This document shows, in pieces, positions 45,085 to 53,455 of a stretch of 64,000 nucleotides of DNA. The notes beneath the pieces were generated by a model, which had not been told where the DNA came from, did no database searches, and was given only the letters and a program-made list of their open reading frames with translations. The DNA lies in contig JAQGOP010000012.1 of assembly GCA_028293545.1 (NCBI GenBank), forward strand, positions 178,989-242,988, given 5' to 3'. The number at the start of each line of letters is the position of its first letter. The stretch's first letter is position 1. The DNA is from Verrucomicrobiota bacterium. GTDB taxonomy: Bacteria; Verrucomicrobiota; Verrucomicrobiia; Opitutales; Opitutaceae. Made by a program: the position numbers and the translations under genes.

Positions 45085-46358
45085 GTGCCCGCGCCAAGAC
45101 GCTTGCCAGCGCCAGCCGGCAACAAATCGATGTCTGCCTCGATGCCGACATCGTCGAGGTGCTTTGCCGCGTCGGCACGCTCTTCCACGCGGCGGGTCAC
45201 GGTCATTCGGTTTTTTCCTTCGCCTATGATCCCGAATGGTTGCGTCGGCCGAACACCTTCGAAATCGATCCGGACCTGCAACTGCACGATGCAGAAAGCT
45301 ATCCCAGCCAAACGGCTGGCGTGTTTCGGATTTTCACGGACTCTGCGCCTGACCGATGGGGTCGCTTGCTGCTCGACCGCCGCGAAACCCTCAAGGCCCG
45401 CGAGGAAAAGCGCCAAGCCCGGACGCTCACGGAATGGGATTACCTCCTCGGCGTGCATGACAGTTGCCGGATGGGTGCCCTGCGCTTTCGGCGGGACGCC
45501 GACTCGCCGTTCTTGGACAACGACCGCCATCTGGCGGCGCCGCCCGTCGCCTCGCTGCGCGAACTCGAAGCCGCATCGCTGGCGCTCGAAGCGCCAGATG
45601 CCGACGAGCAACCGGAGTTTCGCCAATGGCTGACGGCACTGTTGGCCCCCGGCAGTTCGCTCGGCGGAGCCCGGCCCAAAGCTAATTTTACTGACCCGAA
45701 AGGAGCGTTGTGGATCGCCAAATTTCCGAGTCGCGAGGATCGCCGCGACATCGGCGCTTGGGAAATGGTGGTGCATCAGCTCGCCAAAGCCGCCGGCCTG
45801 AACGTGCCCGACACGCAGCTGCTCAGCCTGGGCAGCCGGCATCGGACCTTTGCCAGCCGCCGGTTTGACCGGCTCGCGAACGGCCGACGGCGTTTCTTCG
45901 TGTCCGCAATGACGCTGCTGAACCGGCAGGACGGAGAGAACGCCAGCTATCTCGAACTCGCAGAATTTCTCAGCACGCGTGGCAGCCCGAAGCACAAACA
46001 AGCGGATCTGCGCGAGCTATGGACGCGCATCGTTTTCAACATCCTCGTTTCCAATCGGGACGATCATCTGCGCAACCATGGATTCATTTTGTCCGCGGAC
46101 GGCTGGCGGCTGGCGCCCGCTTACGATCTCAATCCGAACATCGAACGAAGCCACCACCAGCTCGCGATCGACTCCAGCGATCCCACGCCCGACGTTGCAC
46201 TCGCCCTCGCCACAGCCGAATTCTACGGCCTGACCGCCGCACAAGCCGGCAAAATTCTTCAGCGCGTGCGGGACGCTATCGGCCAATGGCGGAGCTTCGC
46301 CGCGACCCATCGGCTGTCGCGTGCGGAAATCGAGTTAGTGGCGCAGGCGTTTCTATAG
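45081..46358 (+). CDS. hipA: HipA-family toxin serine/threonine kinase
   Basis: A 425-residue protein. The N-terminal HipA_N-like part has FRIFTDSAPDRWGRLLLDRRE; the kinase core shows PGSSLGGARPKA (P-loop-like segment), ASRRFDRL, the catalytic loop SNRDDHLRNHGFIL and the metal-binding Asp in LAPAYDLNPN. In the classical system HipA phosphorylates glutamyl-tRNA synthetase and halts growth; the substrate of this divergent member is not known. All kinase motifs look intact. Confidence 0.9.
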   Translation: MSARAKTLASASRQQIDVCLDADIVEVLCRVGTLFHAAGHGHSVFSFAYDPEWLRRPNTFEIDPDLQLHDAESYPSQTAGVFRIFTDSAPDRWGRLLLDRRETLKAREEKRQARTLTEWDYLLGVHDSCRMGALRFRRDADSPFLDNDRHLAAPPVASLRELEAASLALEAPDADEQPEFRQWLTALLAPGSSLGGARPKANFTDPKGALWIAKFPSREDRRDIGAWEMVVHQLAKAAGLNVPDTQLLSLGSRHRTFASRRFDRLANGRRRFFVSAMTLLNRQDGENASYLELAEFLSTRGSPKHKQADLRELWTRIVFNILVSNRDDHLRNHGFILSADGWRLAPAYDLNPNIERSHHQLAIDSSDPTPDVALALATAEFYGLTAAQAGKILQRVRDAIGQWRSFAATHRLSRAEIELVAQAFL

Positions 46359-46444
46359 CCAACGTCTATGAACTTCAGGCAACATGTTGCCAGTGGACGT
46401 TGCCAGCTACGCTCTGATTTTTCGTAACTACCTCGTTATCAAAA

Positions 46445-46522
46445 TGGGGCGGCCAACGGGACTCGAACCCGCGACCCCAAGATTCACAATCTTGTGCTCT
46501 AACCAACTGAGCTATGACCGCC
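46445..46522 (-). tRNA. tRNA-His (anticodon GTG)
   Basis: On the minus strand the cloverleaf is complete: acceptor GCGGTCA pairs with TGGCCGC, D-arm GCTC...GAGC, anticodon stem CAAGA/TCTTG with loop TTGTGAA giving GTG, and T-arm with GGTTCGAGTCC. An extra 5' G (46522) pairs with C73, the His-specific G-1:C73 pair, and CCA is encoded (46445-46447). It lies between hipA and the EEP hydrolase gene. Confidence 0.95.
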
Positions 46523-46697
46523 GTAAAGAGCCGGCCAAGTTCACGAGCGGAATGGGACCTGTCAACCCCTTCCTCCCGCCGCGGAATTCTGGTGACGTCA
46601 CGCTGAGCCCTGAGTTGCGGTGAGCCGGTCAGCGATCTGCCCCACGGACCTTTGCCGTTGCTCCGAAGGAGGCCGGTTTCAGTGTCAGGGGGTTCCT

Positions 46698-47471
46698 ATG
46701 CAGCGCGTGCGTCTTCTTACTTTCAACATCGCCCACGCGCGGGGGCTTAACCCCATCCAGGGTCTCACCTCGCAGCGGAAAATGCGGCTCAACCTCCGGC
46801 GCATCGCGAAACTGCTGGATAAACTGAAACCCGACCTCGTTTGCCTCCAGGAAATCGACGAGTGCTCCCGGTGGGCGGGGAACTTCGATCACTTGGAATA
46901 CCTGCGCCTCCACGCCGGCTACCCCCACGCGATCTTCGGAATCAATAATCGCCGCAAAGGCCTGCTCAACCTGAGCTACGGCAACGCGTTTCTCTCCAAA
47001 CACCCCATCGCCGCGACGGAAACCATCGCCTTCGGCAAGGCGAGCGTCGGCGAGAAGGGATTTGTTTTCGCCGAGTTCGATATCGGCGGGAAACTCGTGC
47101 CGGTGGTGAACCTCCACCTTCATTTCAGCTCGCGCGAACACCGCATCCGCCAGCTCGGGCGCCTCCTGGCCTGGCTGCGCGAAAAGCAGCGGGCCCGGCG
47201 CACGCATTGGCACGTGCCCCCGATCATCTGCGGGGATTTCAACAATCCCGGGACCAGCCCGGATGCCACCGCCGCCCTGCTCAGCCATCTCTCCGACTAC
47301 TGGGACTACGCCCTGCACCCGATCAACGGCCGGACGTTTCCTTCGCCGCTGCCGCGCTGGATGCTCGATTTTGTGTTCCTGCCACCGACGTGTCACCGCG
47401 CCACCAGCGAAGTCGTCCGCGCGTTTATCTCCGATCATCGGCCGGTGATGGTGGATTTTGAATTGGAATAG
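46698..47471 (+). CDS. Endonuclease/exonuclease/phosphatase (EEP) family hydrolase
   Basis: A 257-residue protein with the EEP metal and catalytic motifs: LLTFNIAHARG, LVCLQEID, VVNLHLHFSS, IICGDFNN, WMLDFVF and SDHRPVMVDFEL. The start at 46698 has a GGGGG Shine-Dalgarno-like run about six bases upstream; a longer frame to 46620 has no support. Family members range from DNA nucleases (ExoIII-like) to lipid and inositol phosphatases; the substrate here is unknown. Confidence 0.85.
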   Translation: MQRVRLLTFNIAHARGLNPIQGLTSQRKMRLNLRRIAKLLDKLKPDLVCLQEIDECSRWAGNFDHLEYLRLHAGYPHAIFGINNRRKGLLNLSYGNAFLSKHPIAATETIAFGKASVGEKGFVFAEFDIGGKLVPVVNLHLHFSSREHRIRQLGRLLAWLREKQRARRTHWHVPPIICGDFNNPGTSPDATAALLSHLSDYWDYALHPINGRTFPSPLPRWMLDFVFLPPTCHRATSEVVRAFISDHRPVMVDFELE

Positions 47472-47785
47472 CGCGGCTTCGCCAGAGTCCCTTCGCGGAA
47501 GAGCGGGCCATCTTCCCGCGGAATTCGCAGATCAATGCGGATTCCAAACCTAGGTTTTTCACAGGAGGCCGGCACCCCGCGTACCGGGTATTTCATGAGA
47601 GAAATGGCTGGGAGTGTTTAAGCCGCGAGTGAACGCCAACCGACTCGAATGCGAACCTTCGCGTTTATTCGCGTCCATTCGCGGTTAAAAAGCTCGGATC
47701 GTTTCGTATCCGCATGGATCCGCGGCCGCGGCGGTTGAAAACCGCGATTGCGCCGGGAGGGATTTTTGCTTGAGGTGCGCGTCCC
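47472..47785. other. Intergenic region with fragment of the CCACGAATGGACACGAAT repeat
   Basis: 314 bp before trpA. 47641-47690 contains GAATGCGAACC...CGCGTCCATTCGCGGTTAAAA, a partial copy of the element at 26903-27049. The rest shows no gene; a GAGG near 47772 is a plausible trpA Shine-Dalgarno. Confidence 0.6.
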
Positions 47786-48592
47786 ATGTCCCGCCTCGCT
47801 GAAACGTTTGCCCGAACCCGCGCGCAGAATCGTGCGGCTTTTATCGGTTATGTCTGTGCCGGTGATCCCGACTTCGAAACGTCGGTTTCGATCTGCCGCA
47901 CGCTGTTGAAGAGCGGGGTCGACATCCTCGAGCTCGGCGTGCCGTTTTCCGATCCGCTGGCCGACGGCCCCACGAACCAGCTCGCGGCCCAGCGCGCGCT
48001 GGAGTCGGGCATGACGGCGGCGAAGGTCCTGGAACTGGTTCGCCGCCTGCGCGCCGAATTTCCCGCGGCCCCCTTGGTTTTCTATACTTACTACAACCTG
48101 GTGTTCGCGAACGGCGTCGATGCCTACATCCGCGCGGCGAAGGAAGCGGGCCTCGATGGACTGCTCACGCTCGACTTGCCGCCGGAGGAAGCCAGCGAGG
48201 TCACGACCGCGTGCCGCCGCCATGGGCTGGACACGGTCTTCATCGTGGCGCCGACGACCCCCGACGACCGGATTCCCAAGATCACCGCGGTCACGACCGG
48301 TTTCATCTACTATGTTTCGCGCGAGGGCGTGACGGGAGTGCGCACCGATGCCGCCCTCAATATCCCGGAAGCCGTGGCCCGCATCCGCGTGCACACGAAG
48401 CTCCCGGTCGCGGTCGGGTTTGGAATTTCGACCCGCGCCCAGGTGCGCGAAGTGGCCACGCACGCGGACGGCGTGGTGGTCGGCAGCGCCTTGGTGAATT
48501 GCATTCGCGCTGATCTCGGGGCTCCGGCCAAAATCGTCGCGCACCTGGCACAGGTGACCACGGATCTTTCGGCGGGCACCGCGCGGCAGTGA
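47786..48592 (+). CDS. trpA: Tryptophan synthase alpha chain
   Basis: A 268-residue TIM barrel. FIGYVCAGDPDFETS (family YxxAGDP), the catalytic Glu in DILELGVPFSDPLADGP, FYTYYNLVFANGVDAY with the DGLLTLDLPPEE segment (catalytic Asp), and GFGIST near the C-terminus are all present. It cleaves indole-3-glycerol phosphate to indole, passed to TrpB. No trpB or other trp gene is adjacent, so the pathway genes are split in this genome. Confidence 0.97.
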   Translation: MSRLAETFARTRAQNRAAFIGYVCAGDPDFETSVSICRTLLKSGVDILELGVPFSDPLADGPTNQLAAQRALESGMTAAKVLELVRRLRAEFPAAPLVFYTYYNLVFANGVDAYIRAAKEAGLDGLLTLDLPPEEASEVTTACRRHGLDTVFIVAPTTPDDRIPKITAVTTGFIYYVSREGVTGVRTDAALNIPEAVARIRVHTKLPVAVGFGISTRAQVREVATHADGVVVGSALVNCIRADLGAPAKIVAHLAQVTTDLSAGTARQ

Positions 48593-48952
48593 TCTTCAAG
48601 CGACCGCCTGCTTTCTCGAAGTAGTGAGTAGCGGGTAGCGAGTAGACGGATCCGGACCGCTATCCGCTACTTCGGGCAGAAGCAGGCGGGCCGCCTGCGC
48701 TACTTCAGAGCGGCGACAGCCCGACCACCGCGCCCACCATTGCGCTGTCGGTTTGCCGGCGGCGCGGCGATCGTGCAGCACGTGATTGTGGCGTTGGGCA
48801 GCCTCGCGACGAAGACCCGTGAAAACGCCTTCCGGGTCGGCGCGATTCTCCATGCGATTTCCCCGCGATGATGACGCGGTTGTTACGGTTTAGCCCGAAC
48901 GTTTTCAGACTGAGGGATTGCTCCGCGCGTGAGCGCGCACCTACGCTGCTTC
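48593..48952. other. Intergenic region with short repeats, no gene supported
   Basis: 360 bp. 48621-48665 has GTAGTGAGTAGCGGGTAGCG-type direct repeats and an inverted CGCTATCCGCTACTTC; 48682-48704 is a copy of the GCAGGCGG palindrome. A small minus-strand ORF (48596-48853) reads through these repeats and has no recognisable family. Confidence 0.6.
48682..48704. repeat. Palindromic repeat 'GCAGGCGG-CCGCCTGC', copy 3
   Basis: GCAGGCGGGCCGCCTGC followed by GCTACT, a perfect palindrome core, in the gap between trpA and the epimerase gene. Confidence 0.85.
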
Positions 48953-49906
48953 ATGGGCAAGATCCTCGTCACCGGTGCCGCCGGTTTTATCGGCAGTCAC
49001 ACCGTGGATTTCCTTTTGGCGGAAGGACACAAGGTGATCGGCGTGGATAATTTTCGCACGGGCCGGAAGGGAAATCTTTCGCGGGCCGTCGATTCCAGGG
49101 ATTTTTCCCTGCACGAATTGGATGTGTCGGCGCCGGGCGCCCTGGGCGGATTGGTCGGCGTGGAGCGTCCCGATGCGATCATCCACCTTGCTGCGCTGGT
49201 GAGCGTGCAGGAGAGCATGACAAACCCGGCGCTGAATTTTTCCCTCAACGTGCAGGCGACGCACTTGGTCGCCGAAGCGGCGCGGACGCACGGGGTCGGG
49301 CGCGTGGTGTTCGCCTCGTCGGCCGCGATCTACGGCGACGCCCCGGAGCAGCCCGCGCGGGAAGCGGGTGAGAAAAGCCCGGTGAGCCCGTATGGCGCGG
49401 CGAAGCTGGCCTCGGAAGCCCTGCTGCTCGGCCACGGCGCGACCTTTGGCTTCACGGTGCGCTGCCAGCGCTACTTCAACGTTTACGGCCCCCGGCAGGA
49501 TCCGTCGTCGCCGTACTCCGGGGTGATTTCCATTTTTGCGAAGCGCTACCGGGAAGGGCGCGGGGTCACGATTTACGGCGATGGCCGGCAAACCCGGGAT
49601 TTCATCGCGGTCGGCGATGTCGCGCGCGCCAACGCGATCGCGGCCACGCGCGCGAATTTGTTTTCCGGCGCGGCGAACATCTGCACGGGCCGCGAGACTT
49701 CGCTGCTGGACCTGGCGGAAATCTTCGGGCGGTATTTGCCCGCCTCTCCCTTGCCGGAGCACGCCCCGGCGCGTTCGGGCGATATCCTGCGCTCGCTGGG
49801 CGACCCGGGAAAAGCGGCCGCGGAAATGGGCTTCACCGCCAACGTGCGGGTCGCCGATGGCCTGGCGGCGTTGATTGCGGAGAGTGCGGAGGTGGTTGTC
49901 ACATGA
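48953..49906 (+). CDS. UDP-glucose 4-epimerase-like SDR (NAD-dependent epimerase)
   Basis: A 317-residue extended SDR: GAAGFIGSHTVDFLL at residues 8-22, the acidic NAD-ribose end VDNFRTGRKGNL, FASSAAIYG and YGAAK as catalytic YxxxK, and the substrate segment RYFNVYGPRQDPSSPYSGVIS. It most resembles GalE/WbpP-type UDP-sugar 4-epimerases. The start at 48953 is chosen because the Rossmann core begins there. It overlaps the GGDEF gene by 4 bp. Confidence 0.87.
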   Translation: MGKILVTGAAGFIGSHTVDFLLAEGHKVIGVDNFRTGRKGNLSRAVDSRDFSLHELDVSAPGALGGLVGVERPDAIIHLAALVSVQESMTNPALNFSLNVQATHLVAEAARTHGVGRVVFASSAAIYGDAPEQPAREAGEKSPVSPYGAAKLASEALLLGHGATFGFTVRCQRYFNVYGPRQDPSSPYSGVISIFAKRYREGRGVTIYGDGRQTRDFIAVGDVARANAIAATRANLFSGAANICTGRETSLLDLAEIFGRYLPASPLPEHAPARSGDILRSLGDPGKAAAEMGFTANVRVADGLAALIAESAEVVVT

Positions 49907-50835
49907 CTCGACGCATTCTGATGATCGACGATGACCGGATGCAGTACCGGCTCACGCAGGCTTATTTTAAGAAATTCCGTGGCGAAGTCTTCACGTTGGA
50001 CTGGGCCGCGACCTATGAGGAAGGATTGGAAAAACTCCTCGAAGGGCTGCACGCGGGCTGCCTGCTCGATTACCAGTTGGGCGAGCGCAACGGCTTGGAG
50101 TTGATCCGCGCCGCCGTGGCCGCCGGTTCGCGCACGCCGATCGTGTTCCTCACGGCGGACTCGTCGGAAACGGTCGACATCGAGGCGATGCACGCCGGCG
50201 CGCTCGACTTCCTGGTGAAAGGGGAAATTTCCACGCGAGCGCTGGAGCGGTCGCTGCGTTATGCGCTGAAACTCGGCGAGACGCTGGAGGCGCTGCGAAA
50301 GCTCGCGACCCACGATCAGCTGACGGGCCTGCTGAATCGCCGCGAGTTTGACCATATCCTGGCCGAGGAGCGCGAACGCTCGAAGCGTTTCGGGCATCCG
50401 TTCGTCCTGATCCTCGTCGACATCGACCACTTCAAATCCGTCAACGACACCTACGGCCATCCCGCTGGCGACGCGGTGCTCCAGGAAATTGCGAGCCGGT
50501 TGATCCATGCGTTGCGGGATGTCGACCGGGCGGCGCGTTTCGGCGGAGAGGAATTTGCCCTGATCATCATGCAGGCCGACCGGAAAATCGGGTTCGATGC
50601 GGCCCGCCGAATCTGCGCCGCAGTCGCCAGCAAGCCGGTTTCGATCGACGGCGGCCCGGAGTTGAAGATCACGATCAGCGCGGGAGTGGCCGCGATGCCG
50701 GCGGATGCCTCGACCGGTTCGGAACTGATCGCCGCCGCGGACAAGGCGCTCTACGCGGCGAAAAAAGGCGGTCGCAACCAAGCCGTCGCGTTCAGCGAAC
50801 TGCCGCAGGTGCCGGGACCAGGACGCGAAGGCTGA
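49903..50835 (+). CDS. Response regulator with GGDEF diguanylate cyclase output
   Basis: A 310-residue protein: receiver (MIDDDRMQYRL; phospho-Asp56 in GCLLDYQLGERNG; Lys in FLVKGEIS) and a GGDEF domain (about 135-295) with the active GGEEF motif near residue 213 in RFGGEEFAL and an RxxD inhibitory site (RDVD) in front of it. It should make c-di-GMP in response to a phosphorelay. It is translationally coupled to the sugar epimerase gene, and its 3' end overlaps the convergent lipid kinase gene by about 44 bp. Confidence 0.93.
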   Translation: MTRRILMIDDDRMQYRLTQAYFKKFRGEVFTLDWAATYEEGLEKLLEGLHAGCLLDYQLGERNGLELIRAAVAAGSRTPIVFLTADSSETVDIEAMHAGALDFLVKGEISTRALERSLRYALKLGETLEALRKLATHDQLTGLLNRREFDHILAEERERSKRFGHPFVLILVDIDHFKSVNDTYGHPAGDAVLQEIASRLIHALRDVDRAARFGGEEFALIIMQADRKIGFDAARRICAAVASKPVSIDGGPELKITISAGVAAMPADASTGSELIAAADKALYAAKKGGRNQAVAFSELPQVPGPGREG

Positions 50836-51667
50836 GCGGGCGGATCGTGAATTCGATCCGTTTTCCGACCAGCTGGGTTTCGCCGTCGGTGTGAAGCGCT
50901 CCAGGCGATGTGCGCTCGATGACAAAGCGCGAGCCCTGCAGGCGAAGGACGCCCTCGCCGCGATGAAGCGAGCCGGTGAAGAGTCGCGTCAACAATGGCA
51001 GCGCCCGCCAGGCGCTCACGGGCGGAATCGCGACAAGGTCGAGCAGGCCATCGTCCACGCGCGCCGCCGGCGCAATGAAGGCCTGGTTGCCGTACTGGTC
51101 GGTGTTGGCCACGGCTAGCGTGAAAAACTTCACGGCCATGCGTCCATGTTCGTGCTCGATGATGCAGTCTTGCGAGCGATGTCCCCACCATAGTTGTGAA
51201 CTCGTCGTGAGGTAGCGGAGAAACCCGCGATTCTTGAGGCGATTGAAGGACGCCGAAACGTCCGCCTCGAAACCGAGCCCGGCGACCGTGAAAAACGGGT
51301 GCTCATTCGCGTAGCCCGTATCGACCAGGCGCGGCTGGCCGGTGGCCAGGATCCCGAGCGAGCGCGCCACCGATCCGTGGATCCCAAGGTGGCGGCCGAG
51401 GGCGTTCCCGGAGCCACAGGGCACGAGGCCGAAGGTGGCGGGCGTCCCCACCAGGCTCGCGGCCACTTCGTTCAACGTGCCGTCGCCGCCCACGGCCACG
51501 ATCAACTCGAAGCCGTCGGCGAGCGCGCGGGCCGCGAGTTCCGTCGCGTGGCGGGCGTGGGTGGTGAGCGTCAGGTCCGCTTTCATTTTCGCAGCGCAGG
51601 CGGTGACAAGCGCCATCGCGTGCTGCGCACGGCCGGAACGCGGGTTGACGATGAAGAGCGTCTTCAC
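50792..51667 (-). CDS. Diacylglycerol-kinase-family lipid kinase (paralogue)
   Basis: A 291-residue protein with FIVNPRSGRAQ, AVGGDGTLNEVAASLVGTPATFGLVPCGSGNALG and VDDGLLDLVAIPPV, closely similar along its whole length to the kinase at 36606-37577. The convergent GGDEF gene overlaps its 3' end. Unlike its paralogue it stands outside any lipid operon, so the two may act on different lipids or under different conditions. Confidence 0.9.
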   Translation of the reverse strand: MKTLFIVNPRSGRAQHAMALVTACAAKMKADLTLTTHARHATELAARALADGFELIVAVGGDGTLNEVAASLVGTPATFGLVPCGSGNALGRHLGIHGSVARSLGILATGQPRLVDTGYANEHPFFTVAGLGFEADVSASFNRLKNRGFLRYLTTSSQLWWGHRSQDCIIEHEHGRMAVKFFTLAVANTDQYGNQAFIAPAARVDDGLLDLVAIPPVSAWRALPLLTRLFTGSLHRGEGVLRLQGSRFVIERTSPGALHTDGETQLVGKRIEFTIRPLSLRVLVPAPAAVR

Positions 51668-51708
51668 AGTGGGAGCAGAGCGGCGCGGGTGGGGGAGTGC
51701 GAGCTTGG

Positions 51709-51742
51709 TGGAACGCGTCGCCCAACTCGTTGGGCTCCCTCC
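51709..51742. repeat. Possible degenerate copy of the 'CAACGCGTT' repeat
   Basis: GGAACGCGTCGCCCAACTCG followed by TTGGGCTCC resembles the family at 57218 and 63069, inverted. It lies between the lipid kinase start and miaA. Confidence 0.4.
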
Positions 51743-51804
51743 GCGCGAACGTCGGCGGAATTACCTTCGCTTCGTGGGCGAGTCGGAGGTGTAGTGAGGC
51801 ATCG

Positions 51805-52707
51805 ATGAAATCATCCCTCCACGTCCTCACCGGCTGCACTGCTGCTGGCAAAACCGAATGGGCCCTGCGCTGGGCGGAGAAGAACGAAGCCGAAATCGTG
51901 TCGTGCGATTCCCTGTTGTTTTATCGCGGCATGGACATCGGCACGGCCAAGCCCATTCCGGCCGAGCTCGCGCGCGTGCCCCATCATTTGATCGATATCC
52001 TCGATGTGACGGAACGGATCGATGTGACCCAATACGCCGCGCGCGCATATATGGCCGTCAGCGAGATTGCCGCGCGGGGCCGTAAAATCATCGTCGTGGG
52101 CGGGAGCGGATTTTACCTGAAAAGTTTTTTCGCGGCGGTCGCGGATGAAGTGGACGTCACCGAGGAACTCCGGGCGGAGGTGCGCGCGATGCCCCGGGAA
52201 GCGGCGGTGGCGCGCCTGCTGGAGCTGAATCCGGCGGGCTTGGGAATGCTGGACCAGGCGAACCCGCGCCGCGTCGCCCGCGCGCTGGAGCGTTGCCTGG
52301 CGTCAGGTCGCACCCTGGCGGAACTGGCCGAGGCGTTTTCCCGGGTGGCGGCGCCGTTCGCCGATTGGGAAGTGAAACTGACGGTGATCGACCGCGATCC
52401 CGAGCAGCTGAACCGGAGGATCGAGAAACGCGTGGACGCCATGCTGCGCGCTGGCCTGGTCGATGAAGTGAGGCGTTTGATCGCCCTCGGCTTGAAGGAA
52501 AATCCCAGTGCTTCCCGCGCGATCGGGTACCGCGAGGTAATCGACTTTATCGAGGGGAAATTACCGGAGAAAGACCTCGCGGCGGAGATTGCGAAGAACA
52601 CGCGCGGCTTGGTGAAGAAACAGCGCACGTGGTTCCGCACCCAGCTCCCGGCCCACCGCACGCTCGATGTCGGCGCCGCGAGCGTGGAAAATCTATTCGT
52701 TAACTGA
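51805..52707 (+). CDS. miaA: tRNA dimethylallyltransferase
   Basis: A 300-residue enzyme that adds a dimethylallyl group to A37 of tRNAs reading UNN codons. TGCTAAGKTEWAL is the P-loop, IVSCDSLLFYRGMDIGTAKP and VPHHLIDILDV are signature segments, VVGGSGFYLKSFF follows, and RAIGYREVIDFIEGK with NTRGLVKKQRTWFR is the tRNA-binding C-terminus. The P-loop has Cys/Ala where GPTASGK is usual, a mild change. The start is ATG 51805. Confidence 0.97.
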   Translation: MKSSLHVLTGCTAAGKTEWALRWAEKNEAEIVSCDSLLFYRGMDIGTAKPIPAELARVPHHLIDILDVTERIDVTQYAARAYMAVSEIAARGRKIIVVGGSGFYLKSFFAAVADEVDVTEELRAEVRAMPREAAVARLLELNPAGLGMLDQANPRRVARALERCLASGRTLAELAEAFSRVAAPFADWEVKLTVIDRDPEQLNRRIEKRVDAMLRAGLVDEVRRLIALGLKENPSASRAIGYREVIDFIEGKLPEKDLAAEIAKNTRGLVKKQRTWFRTQLPAHRTLDVGAASVENLFVN

Positions 52708-53265
52708 ACCTGGGCGTCGCAGGCGAACGAAGACGAGGAAGTGCGTCGCAATGATCAGCGGGACCAGGAAGGTCGGCAGGAGGCTGAGCGGAAGGTGGGT
52801 GAGGGCGCGCAAGGCGGAGGGTTCGGTCAGGCCGAGGCTGGCGGCGGTCAAGACCACGAGGATGATGTCGATGAGGCCGACGACGTTCCAGATGGCGATC
52901 GCCCGCAGGCGGGTGGCGGGCGCGAGCGGGAGGATCACCACGAGGAAGGCGAGGGCCGCGACGATGATGTCACCGATCCCGCCGGGCACCGCGAAGGCGT
53001 AGGGCAGTTCGCCGCGGCGGTAGAGCACGAGGAAATAAAATCCCACGAAGCGCGAAACGTGGAGCAGGACGATGACGCGCAGATTCACGTTGTCCGCCCA
53101 GGCCCGCAGCGTCGGCCAGGCCCGATAACCATAGATCAGCAGCGCGGTGAGGCCGAGCAGGATGCCTTGGATGGCGGGCGGGGGAAGCCGCTGCAGCAGC
53201 AGCATCCGCCCGGCGACCAGCGCGGCGATCAACCAAATCCAGAGGACAAAGCGGACAGCGATCAT
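52693..53265 (-). CDS. Small multipass membrane protein of unknown function
   Basis: A 190-residue protein with about five or six hydrophobic segments (for example FVLWIWLIAALVAG, IVLLHVSRFVGFYFLV, IIVAALAFLVVILPL, LPTFLVPLIIATHFLVFV) and a conserved-looking Gly-Gly loop (FAVPGGIGDII). I do not recognise the family. Its 3' end overlaps the convergent miaA gene by 15 bp. Confidence 0.6.
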   Translation of the reverse strand: MIAVRFVLWIWLIAALVAGRMLLLQRLPPPAIQGILLGLTALLIYGYRAWPTLRAWADNVNLRVIVLLHVSRFVGFYFLVLYRRGELPYAFAVPGGIGDIIVAALAFLVVILPLAPATRLRAIAIWNVVGLIDIILVVLTAASLGLTEPSALRALTHLPLSLLPTFLVPLIIATHFLVFVRLRRPGSVNE

Positions 53266-53273
53266 GGCCGGAT

Positions 53274-53445
53274 TTTAAACAGAAGATAGCGGAGGTAACA
53301 AAGAGGTTTTGGTTTCGCGAAACCAATCGTGCCATTGACGGCATCGGATCCAGGGATCTCGAAGCTTAATTCGTGAAGGGCGCGAACGATTCCGCTGACC
53401 AGAACCTCATCCTCACCTTCGGTTCAAATCCGACGACTCGTTGCC
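53274..53445. repeat. Long inverted-repeat element 'AACAGAAG...AAAGAGGTTTTGG', copy 1
   Basis: The left end TTTAAACAGAAGATAGCGGA runs to AACAAAGAGGTTTTGG; the right end (AACCTCATCC...GGTTCAAAT) is its imperfect inverted copy. The inner segment TCGCGAAACCAATCGTGCCA recurs inverted at the end of the window (63861-64000). It lies between the membrane protein start and the TolC-like stop. Confidence 0.8.
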
Positions 53446-53455
53446 CGGACTGAAC

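Noticed and set aside
46445..46522. tRNA-His as integration site of a hipBA island
   Set aside because: No duplicated tRNA 3' end, integrase or clear composition break was seen in the flanking sequence.
48596..48853. Small minus-strand ORF of 85 codons
   Set aside because: It is largely a translation of intergenic repeats and has no family match I recognise.
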